Source: Anaerolineaceae bacterium
GTDB taxonomy: Bacteria > Chloroflexota > Anaerolineae > Anaerolineales > Villigracilaceae
Direction: 5' to 3'
Length of the DNA stretch: 17,907 bases
Assembly (NCBI GenBank): GCA_009885445.1
Contig: VFKQ01000238.1
Span: 1 to 17,907 of the forward strand
Below the pieces are notes generated by a model, which did not search any database, had not been told where the DNA came from, and saw nothing but the letters and a program-made list of their open reading frames with translations. The position numbers and the translations under genes are program-made. This document shows positions 12,405-17,907 of the stretch, in pieces; positions within the stretch are counted from its first letter, which is position 1; each line of letters opens with the position of its first letter.

Positions 12405-13232
12405 TTATATCGCACCGTTTTTTTTGCCCGTAAGAATATTGAACCAGTCGGAAAGGCGGATCAAATAGAATCCATTGCGCTTAAGAACCTTGTACGAGCG
12501 CAGGTCGGGGTTGGAATAATAAGACCTACTTTCAAGATTTTGCAGAACCCCAATTTCATCCCTGAGCGCTCTTTCGACCGCTTCGAGAAGCGCCGCGCGC
12601 CCCAATTCTGACAATTGCTGGAATAAATTAAACGCGCTTATGCCAGGTTTGATTTGCAGATGTTTTTGCACAAGAATATTTCCCGTATCAAATTTTGCGG
12701 TCATATAATGGACTGTAGTCCCCGTTTCGCTTTCGTTTTTGCTGAGCGCCCAATAATAGGGCGCCAGCCCGGCATAAACCGGCAAAAGCGATGAATGAAT
12801 ATTAATGCCGCCGCGTGTAGATAGGTCAAGGATTTTTTTGCCAATCAGTTGCGGGCAACTGACGGAGATGATTAAATTGGGTTTTCTCTCTTTTATCCAA
12901 TCAAAAATTCCCTGCGACTTAATCGAATCGCCAAACATCGTCGGAATGTTCAATTTTTCAGTGAGCGATTTCAGGGAATAATAATGCTTTGGGTGAAGGA
13001 GTTGCCCAAGTTTGAATGTGAGCAGGGAAAAAATTTTGTAAATCAAATAAGGCCAGGTTGTCACTTTGGACAAGGTGTACAGCGAGCGCAGCCCGGTCAT
13101 GCCTTTGTAGTCTCCAGTGATAATCACAACCCCCGCAATGTTTTCTGCGTAGGCCGCGAGCACACCTTCCAGAATGACTCTGGCATAGTGATTTCCGTTG
13201 GTGATGATTACAAGGCGGTTTTGAGAGGGCAT
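12405..13232 (-). CDS. Formyltransferase, probably acting on an amino sugar
   Basis: 275 residues of the formyl_trans_N (Fmt/ArnA/WbkC) type, using N10-formyl-THF. The catalytic set is visible: INIHSSLLP with Asn144 and His146, AGLAPYYWAL, TGTTVHYM and KFDTGNIL with Asp182. The N-terminal part (1-120) has beta-alpha character with ITNGNHYAR instead of the usual Fmt start, and the chain lacks a clear Fmt tRNA-binding domain, which argues against methionyl-tRNA formyltransferase. Being inside a cluster with an aminotransferase and 4,6-dehydratase, it likely formylates the 4-amino group. ATG has GGAG at six bases. The gene is AT-richer than its neighbours and rich in Lys, Ile and Asn, which suggests separate acquisition. 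Glycinamide ribonucleotide formyltransferase-like activity is an unlikely alternative. Confidence 0.85.
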   Translation of the reverse strand: MPSQNRLVIITNGNHYARVILEGVLAAYAENIAGVVIITGDYKGMTGLRSLYTLSKVTTWPYLIYKIFSLLTFKLGQLLHPKHYYSLKSLTEKLNIPTMFGDSIKSQGIFDWIKERKPNLIISVSCPQLIGKKILDLSTRGGINIHSSLLPVYAGLAPYYWALSKNESETGTTVHYMTAKFDTGNILVQKHLQIKPGISAFNLFQQLSELGRAALLEAVERALRDEIGVLQNLESRSYYSNPDLRSYKVLKRNGFYLIRLSDWFNILTGKKNGAI

Positions 13233-13277
13233 CGTTTTCTCCGCCGGGTGATGGGTTTGAAAATATTTCTGTGATGA

Positions 13278-14438
13278 TTATCCATGAATAAACTCCGCGT
13301 ACAGTTCCCATGTTTCAGCGAACATGCGCTGGAGGGTGTAATTATCTAGAACACTTTTCCGGGCTTGCGCGGCGCATCTTGCGGCCAGCTGCGGTTCGTG
13401 AGCAAATCGTGCAACGGCGGCGGCAACTTCTGCTGGAGATTGAGTCGCGGTTAGCAAGCCGGTTTGTTCGTGCTGAATCAACTCCGCGTTTGGCGGGATG
13501 GAGGTGGCCACGATGGGACGCGCCGCGGCCATGGCCTCCAACACAGAGATGGACAGGCCTTCGCGCAAGGATGTCGTCACATAAACATCCATGCCGCTGA
13601 GCAATTGCGGAATTTCATTGCGAAAGCCGAGGAAGCGCACATTGTTTTGCAAATTCAATTCATCGGTCAGAGTTTCGAGGGCGGCGCGATCTGGGCCGTC
13701 GCCGATGATGGCGAGGAGGAAGGGTTGCTCAAGCATGCCGCGCAACAGGGAGGCGGCGCGTAACAGCGTGGGGAAATCTTTATCGGGGGCGAGGCGGCCC
13801 GTCGCGCCGATGATGAGGGTTGCTGAATCCGCTTCAAGTGCGTGGCGTAGCGACGTTCTGTGGTCTGCGCGGAGGAAGGGGGCTGGGTCAATGCCGTTTA
13901 AAACAGTGACCAGTTTCCAGCGCGGCGCGAGTCGAAAATCTTCGGCGTGTTGGGCGACCGCGTGCGAAACGCAAATCCCGCGCGTGGAGGCCAGGGTGGC
14001 GATATATTCCAGTGGCGTGTAGAGCAGACGCGCGGGCCACGTGGACTTTTCGTTCACGGTCCAGGCGGCTTGGTGATGAAAGATGGCGGGCACACCGGCG
14101 AGGCGCGCGGCAATGCGCCCCAGCACGCCCGGCACTGCTGTGTAGGTGTGGACAACATCGTATTTTTTTCGCGCGAAAAGCTTTAGCAATTTTGCAAATG
14201 CTTTCGCGTCGGCAAGAAAATTAATGTCGCGCGGAATCTCGATGTCTGAGATAACGTTCACGCCTGCGATGGAACGCAGAGCCTGCATGGTGACGGCGTC
14301 GGTGCTCAACACGTCCACGATGCAATTATGCGCCAGCAGAAATTTGCACCATTCCAGAATCAAATAGGTTGCGCCGCCATATTTTGAGTCGCCGACGATT
14401 TGTAAAGTTTTGAAATGGGGCGGGCCTGCCGTGTTCAT
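13278..14438 (-). CDS. GT4 family glycosyltransferase
   Basis: 386 residues, two Rossmann domains (GT-B). Transfers a sugar from an NDP-sugar to the growing lipid-linked glycan on the cytoplasmic face. Motifs: DSKYGGATYL (17-26, acceptor-side Gly loop), VVHTYT (95-100), VLNGID (179-184), GATGRLAPDKD (211-221), IIGDGPDR (244-251) and the EX7E motif REGLSISVLEAMA with Glu293 and Glu301. Its ATG overlaps the TGA of the previous gene (ATGA, 14438-14435) and has no ribosome-binding site of its own, so translation is probably coupled. Donor and acceptor cannot be told from sequence. Confidence 0.92.
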   Translation of the reverse strand: MNTAGPPHFKTLQIVGDSKYGGATYLILEWCKFLLAHNCIVDVLSTDAVTMQALRSIAGVNVISDIEIPRDINFLADAKAFAKLLKLFARKKYDVVHTYTAVPGVLGRIAARLAGVPAIFHHQAAWTVNEKSTWPARLLYTPLEYIATLASTRGICVSHAVAQHAEDFRLAPRWKLVTVLNGIDPAPFLRADHRTSLRHALEADSATLIIGATGRLAPDKDFPTLLRAASLLRGMLEQPFLLAIIGDGPDRAALETLTDELNLQNNVRFLGFRNEIPQLLSGMDVYVTTSLREGLSISVLEAMAAARPIVATSIPPNAELIQHEQTGLLTATQSPAEVAAAVARFAHEPQLAARCAAQARKSVLDNYTLQRMFAETWELYAEFIHG

Positions 14439-15379
14439 GGTATGACATAAGCAATGCGGCCATCACGATATTTCAGCATACCAATGATGGCCTGCGGAAT
14501 CAACAGATAGGCAAGCAAAATATATTGCAGACCGCGTCGCTGGGCCACCCATAAAAAAGTTACGCTGAGAATCGTCAGGCCGAGTGGCCATGAAATTGTG
14601 ACACTGACGAGAAGGGTAAGCAACGTGAACAAAGACAATACGAACGGTTCGGGGTTGAGGCGCGCCAAAGATGCGAAAGAACCATCCTGCATGGTTGAGC
14701 GGATTGCGTAACCGAAACTTCCATTGCGAGGGTTTGCGCCATCATAGAGTCCAAGTTGCGCAAGGATTATTTTCCAATAGGGTGTTTGAATCGTGTTGTG
14801 CTGGACGAGATTGTGATTGAAATAGACAACATGCCCGCCGCGATGGCGTAATCTGGAATACAAATCCAACTCTTCGTTTGCGTACACGGCGGGATTCCAA
14901 TTGCCGGCGGTCAAAACTGCGGCGCGGTTGAGCAACACAGATCCTCCCAGCCAGGCCGCGTCTGCGCCGTTTTCTGTTTTTTGCAAGCGTGTGCGTTGAG
15001 CGCCGTTTGGGTAAACATCCACAATGTTGCCCGTGAAACCGACACAATCAATCACTGAGGCAAGCGGCAGTTTTTCAATGAAACGCTGAACCGTTTCCAG
15101 GTCGGGGAGCATGTCGCCGTCCAGATAAAAAATCCATTCGCGTTTAGATAGGAGCGTGCCCAGGTGACGGCCTGCCGCCGCGCTGAGAATCCCTTTGGGC
15201 GAAAGGACAGCGACGCGCCAGCCCGCATCTCGCGCCACTTGTAAACTGTCGTCGCTCGAATCAGAGTCTACGTAGATAATTTCGTCAAATGAGCAGCGCC
15301 GCAAATGGGCGGCCAGATTTTTCAGGTGGTCAGCCTGATTTCTGCCAATGATTACCAGGCCGACCGAAATCGAATTCAT
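14435..15379 (-). CDS. GT2 family glycosyltransferase with C-terminal membrane segments
   Basis: 314 residues from ATG at 15379. GT-A fold: GLVIIGRNQADHLK (7-20), IIYVDSDSSDDS (34-45), FYLDGDM (84-90, metal-binding DGD) and ANEELDLYSRLRHRG (167-181, with the Glu pair as likely base). Three hydrophobic segments (about 245-264, 265-280 and 284-303) anchor it in the membrane. An in-frame ATG at 15451 would add 24 residues (MADGQIKRQQ...) and overlap the previous gene by 64 bases; GT2 proteins normally start just before the first strand, so 15379 is preferred, nine bases after the previous stop. AAGGGA lies about 13 bases upstream. Probably adds one sugar of the repeat unit. Confidence 0.9.
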   Translation of the reverse strand: MNSISVGLVIIGRNQADHLKNLAAHLRRCSFDEIIYVDSDSSDDSLQVARDAGWRVAVLSPKGILSAAAGRHLGTLLSKREWIFYLDGDMLPDLETVQRFIEKLPLASVIDCVGFTGNIVDVYPNGAQRTRLQKTENGADAAWLGGSVLLNRAAVLTAGNWNPAVYANEELDLYSRLRHRGGHVVYFNHNLVQHNTIQTPYWKIILAQLGLYDGANPRNGSFGYAIRSTMQDGSFASLARLNPEPFVLSLFTLLTLLVSVTISWPLGLTILSVTFLWVAQRRGLQYILLAYLLIPQAIIGMLKYRDGRIAYVIP

Positions 15380-15387
15380 GGGTGAAT

Positions 15388-16191
15388 TCAAATCCCTTTC
15401 GTCCGCTCGTCTATCACAACCCTGTTGCCTTTTGATTTGACCATCCGCCAAAATGGATTGTCTTGCGGGAGGGCTTCGTAAAGAATCGAGTTTATGGCAA
15501 ATCGGGCCATCTGAAACGCGGTGCTGAATCGGTTGTGATAACGCGAGAAGATGCGCGCATAATCTTTCAACCTGACGAAGGTGTTTGCGCTCTTGCCGCC
15601 TGAGGTGGCGTGCGCAAGGATGCCGTCCACGTAAACACCAGTGACGCCGCGCGTTGTGATGCGCGCATAGAAATCGTAGTCCATGGCCACTTTGAATTGC
15701 GCGTCGTACATGCCATGCTCGGCGTAGACACTGCGTCGGACAAAGGAGGAGATGTGCGCAAAGGGAATCTGCCGGATGGCCTGTTGCGCCAAGTTTTCTG
15801 CAATCGCGCGCGGATGGACGACGAGGCTGTAGCGCTCAAAATGGAGCACGATGCTTCCGAAACTGAATCCGCACTGAGGGCGGGTTTGAAGCGCCCGAAG
15901 CGACTTCTCCGCCGCGTCAGGCTCGAGCCAGTCATCCGCGTTGAGGATGGCGATTACGTCGCCGCTGCAATTTTGGATTCCAATGTTGAAGGCTTCGCTG
16001 ATGTTGGAGGCGGGCGCATGAATCACTTTTAGTCCGCGGGCGCGCGCGACATCCTGCGAGCCATCGCTTGAGCCGCCGTCGACGAGGATGTGCTCGCACG
16101 CGATGGTTTGGGTTGCCACGCTTTCAATGCAGGCGGGTAGAAATTTTGCGCCGTTCAGAACACTGGTGACGATTGAGACGTTCAATTCCAC
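15388..16191 (-). CDS. GT2 family glycosyltransferase (WcaA-like)
   Basis: 267 residues, GT-A fold. VSIVTSVLNGAKFL (5-18), DGGSSDGSQDVA (38-49), the donor and metal motif LNADDWLEPD (83-92, Asp86-Asp87) and AMDYDFYAR (169-177) are typical of GT2 enzymes of the WcaA/WcaE type. No TM segment. Translation starts at GTG (16191), six bases after the stop of the polymerase gene; only a weak GGGAA lies in front, and a TTG two codons on is a possible alternative start. It sits between polymerase and a second GT2 gene in the operon. Acceptor and sugar unknown. Confidence 0.91.
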   Translation of the reverse strand: MELNVSIVTSVLNGAKFLPACIESVATQTIACEHILVDGGSSDGSQDVARARGLKVIHAPASNISEAFNIGIQNCSGDVIAILNADDWLEPDAAEKSLRALQTRPQCGFSFGSIVLHFERYSLVVHPRAIAENLAQQAIRQIPFAHISSFVRRSVYAEHGMYDAQFKVAMDYDFYARITTRGVTGVYVDGILAHATSGGKSANTFVRLKDYARIFSRYHNRFSTAFQMARFAINSILYEALPQDNPFWRMVKSKGNRVVIDERTKGI

Positions 16192-16197
16192 TTCCCG

Positions 16198-17541
16198 TTA
16201 AGCGCTCGCGTAATGCCTGCCGCGATAGGTGACCACATTTTTATTTTCTGCGCGCGTATCGTCCATGCCATTCAAGCACCACAAAAATGCAGTAGACCAC
16301 CACATGGCCCATTCGGTGAGCGGGTTGCCTGAAAATTGTGATTGGATGAGCACGAAGACCATGATGGCCACCATGGCGAGTTTCCAAATATGCAATTCGG
16401 GTTGGGCAGAAATCTTCCAGGCCCGTTTTGCCTCTCCGGCCCAGAAAAATAAAAAGCCTAACAGAAAGATAAAACCGACAATGCCCTGGTCGACGATGGT
16501 GCCCAAAAATAAATTATGTGAAACTGTATATTTCGAAAACCCCCAGCCCCAAATGGGTGAATCGGGGACGAGCGCAAAGCCGCGCTCCCAACTGATCTCA
16601 CTGCGTCTTTGCAGAATCTCGCGGATGATGGTCTGATCGGGCAAGGCGGTGCCGCCCGAGGAAAGTCCGATGCGCAACAAGTCGGGCGCTTGTTGAATAA
16701 TCAAGAAGGCCGAGGCTGCGACAACGCTGACCAGCACGACGATCCAGAAGCGATGCGCGCCGCGGCCTGAAAACTCCGTCCACATGAAACAAAACATCAG
16801 CGCGATGGCGCTCCCAAAAATCGATTGACGCGAAGACGAAAGGAGCAGGAAATAAACGCATAACAAAGCCAGCACGGCCAGGCCGATCTTGAGCAGGAAG
16901 TTTTTAAAATAGGCAAACAGCGCAAAGATAAAAATAAGCGCCACCGCAAATTGGTAGGCGAACCAATGATAGTTATAAATGCCGAGCGCAAATGATTTTT
17001 GCGTAATGGATGTGGGGTCGGTTAATAAATAGGTCAGCGGGATGTTGAGCATCAAGATGGCAATGATGCCTCCCGCCACGGCGGTGAGGAGATAGGTCCA
17101 GGCAAAATAAACCACGCGGTCGATTTGCTTGGGCAGAAATAAGATGACCGGCAGAGGGGCCAGTGTGTAAAGAATTGTATTCTTGTACAGAATCTCGGCG
17201 GTGCCCGGCTCGAAGGACGATTGAAAAAGGATAAAGAGCAGAATCATCCACGCCCACCAGACCGCCAGCCAAAGCAGGATGCCGCGCTTATGGCGTGGCA
17301 GGATAAACGGCTGCACTTTGCCGGAAAGAATCAAACGCAACACGGCCAGCCCCATCACCAGTAACAGCACCCAAATTTGCGCCAGCGGACCGATGAGAAA
17401 TCCGCGCGTCCAACTGGCGATAGACAGGTACATGGCCAGCGCAATTTCTGCGCGGCCCGCGAGGATGATCCACGCGCACAGCGCTATGAAAATGACTTGT
17501 TGCCACCAGGTGAGCGGGATGAGCGATTCAAAGTTTTGCAT
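16198..17541 (-). CDS. O-antigen ligase/polymerase-like membrane protein (Wzy/WaaL family)
   Basis: 447 residues with about ten to twelve hydrophobic segments (for example 13-28, 56-72, 87-107, 124-137, 145-166, 195-211, 217-235, 264-283, 346-368, 387-401). The Wzy_C signature is seen: SSSRQSIFGS (235-244), a large outer loop (about 284-345) with DSPIWGWGFSKY (327-338) and SHNLFLGTIVDQGIVG (341-356) with His342. Such proteins join lipid-linked repeat units or ligate glycans to an acceptor outside the membrane. With the Wzz-Wzc protein downstream, polymerase (Wzy) is more likely than ligase. ATG at 17541 follows a 73-base gap; no strong ribosome-binding site. A basic cytoplasmic tail (about 424-447) ends the protein. 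Confidence 0.9.
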   Translation of the reverse strand: MQNFESLIPLTWWQQVIFIALCAWIILAGRAEIALAMYLSIASWTRGFLIGPLAQIWVLLLVMGLAVLRLILSGKVQPFILPRHKRGILLWLAVWWAWMILLFILFQSSFEPGTAEILYKNTILYTLAPLPVILFLPKQIDRVVYFAWTYLLTAVAGGIIAILMLNIPLTYLLTDPTSITQKSFALGIYNYHWFAYQFAVALIFIFALFAYFKNFLLKIGLAVLALLCVYFLLLSSSRQSIFGSAIALMFCFMWTEFSGRGAHRFWIVVLVSVVAASAFLIIQQAPDLLRIGLSSGGTALPDQTIIREILQRRSEISWERGFALVPDSPIWGWGFSKYTVSHNLFLGTIVDQGIVGFIFLLGFLFFWAGEAKRAWKISAQPELHIWKLAMVAIMVFVLIQSQFSGNPLTEWAMWWSTAFLWCLNGMDDTRAENKNVVTYRGRHYASA

Positions 17542-17586
17542 GCTGATGAGACTTTACCAGATTATGAAACAAGCAACATTTCGCAA

Positions 17587-17608
17587 GGGTTGCAAATCTG
17601 CAAAACCC
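17587..17608. other. Imperfect hairpin in the 73-base gap before the polymerase gene
   Basis: GGGTTGCA and TGCAA-AA-CCC pair around AATC with a two-base AA bulge (8 bp). On the minus strand it would fold in the mRNA between the stop of the GT4 gene (17615) and the polymerase start. No T-run follows, so a terminator is not supported. Confidence 0.3.
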
Positions 17609-17614
17609 GCCTTC

Positions 17615-17907
17615 TTAAGAAATGATGGATAGGCTCTTTAGATCCTTGCTATCTTTCATTTGCACAAACCAGTCGAGATAAGTTTTTGCCTGAGCATTGA
17701 GATCGTAATTTTTTCTCGTCAACGCGCCTGCGCTTTGCCCCATTTGCAAGCAGTGTTTCGGGTTATCTCGCAGATACGAAACCCGCGCGGCCATTGTATC
17801 GCTATCTTTACCAGGCACCAGAAACCCGATCTCGCCTTCACGTATCAATTCAAGAATGCCTCCCGTAGCCGTGGCAATCACAGGGATGCCGCACGCCATG
17901 GCTTCTA
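17615..17907 (-). CDS. GT4 family glycosyltransferase, C-terminal fragment (5' end beyond window)
   Basis: The reading frame is open to the right edge (17907), giving the last 97 or so residues. It begins in EAMACGIPVIATATGG, the donor-binding end of GT4 enzymes; the first Glu is the second Glu of the EX7E motif. It continues with REGEIGFLVPGKDSD and MAARVSYLRDNP, typical of the C-terminal helices. The Met at 17899 is internal, not a start. The 60 bases at 17641-17700 have 24 G/C, an AT-richer composition like the formyltransferase gene. Same strand and spacing as the rest of the cluster, so the operon probably extends to the right. Confidence 0.88.
   Translation of the reverse strand, partial: EAMACGIPVIATATGGILELIREGEIGFLVPGKDSDTMAARVSYLRDNPKHCLQMGQSAGALTRKNYDLNAQAKTYLDWFVQMKDSKDLKSLSIIS

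Noticed and set aside
12404..12409. Perfect TATAAT on the minus strand at the formyltransferase/sugar-transferase junction
   Set aside because: No acceptable -35 at 16-18 bases, and it overlaps the TAA stop; not listed as a promoter, only mentioned with the gene.
15371..15388. Two GAATTC sites flanking the start codon of the second GT2 gene, able to form a 6-bp stem
   Set aside because: GAATTC is itself a palindrome, so two copies always look like a hairpin; no other sign of regulation.
13278..17907. Search for a Wzx flippase or an OPX/Wza exporter gene
   Set aside because: All reading frames in the cluster are accounted for by other families; neither is present in this window.

Overview
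The window looks like a chromosomal segment of an anaerobic bacterium, most probably Chloroflexota (Anaerolineae-like). Three things point there: a methylenetetrahydrofolate reductase carrying a cysteine-rich MetV-type domain next to a methyl-THF:corrinoid methyltransferase; single-chain Wzz/Wzc tyrosine kinases with no outer-membrane exporter gene beside them, which suits a single-membrane envelope; and proline/threonine-rich lipoprotein and membrane-anchor linkers. This taxon call is inference. No rRNA, tRNA, CRISPR array or transposase gene was seen. Every stretch of more than 300 bases holds a gene; the longest gap is 3809-4018.

Left part (1-5080): a minus-strand lipoprotein with an alpha/beta-hydrolase domain runs off the left edge and is divergent from a plus-strand C1 pair. 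The pair is a MetV-like/MetF fusion (1286-2734) and a methyl-THF methyltransferase (2915-3808), separated by an inverted-repeat element. Together they would make methyl-THF and pass its methyl group to a corrinoid protein, as in the methyl branch of the reductive acetyl-CoA pathway. No corrinoid protein or CO dehydrogenase/acetyl-CoA synthase gene is in the window. A membrane-anchored extracytoplasmic protein of unknown function (4019-5080) follows and ends at a 17-bp perfect hairpin terminator (5102-5139) that also serves the convergent minus-strand genes.

Right part (17907-5163, all minus strand): one tightly packed surface-polysaccharide cluster. In transcription order: GT4 glycosyltransferase (cut by the window edge), O-antigen ligase/polymerase-like protein, two GT2 glycosyltransferases, a GT4, a formyltransferase, a polyprenyl-phosphate sugar transferase with an unusual domain order, a 4,6-dehydratase-type SDR, a sugar nucleotidyltransferase, a DegT-type aminotransferase, a Wzz-Wzc tyrosine autokinase, and a low-molecular-weight tyrosine phosphatase. 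Most junctions are 3-60 bases or overlap.

Read together, nucleotidyltransferase, 4,6-dehydratase, aminotransferase and formyltransferase form a complete-looking route to an NDP-4-formamido-4,6-dideoxyhexose. The sugar transferase would start the lipid-linked repeat unit, the glycosyltransferases extend it, the Wzy-like protein polymerises or ligates it, and the kinase/phosphatase pair controls chain length. No Wzx flippase is visible; it may lie beyond the right edge. The most unusual points are the swapped domain order of the sugar transferase, the five 30-bp tandem repeats at the C-terminus of the kinase, and the formyl-sugar route with its AT-richer formyltransferase gene.
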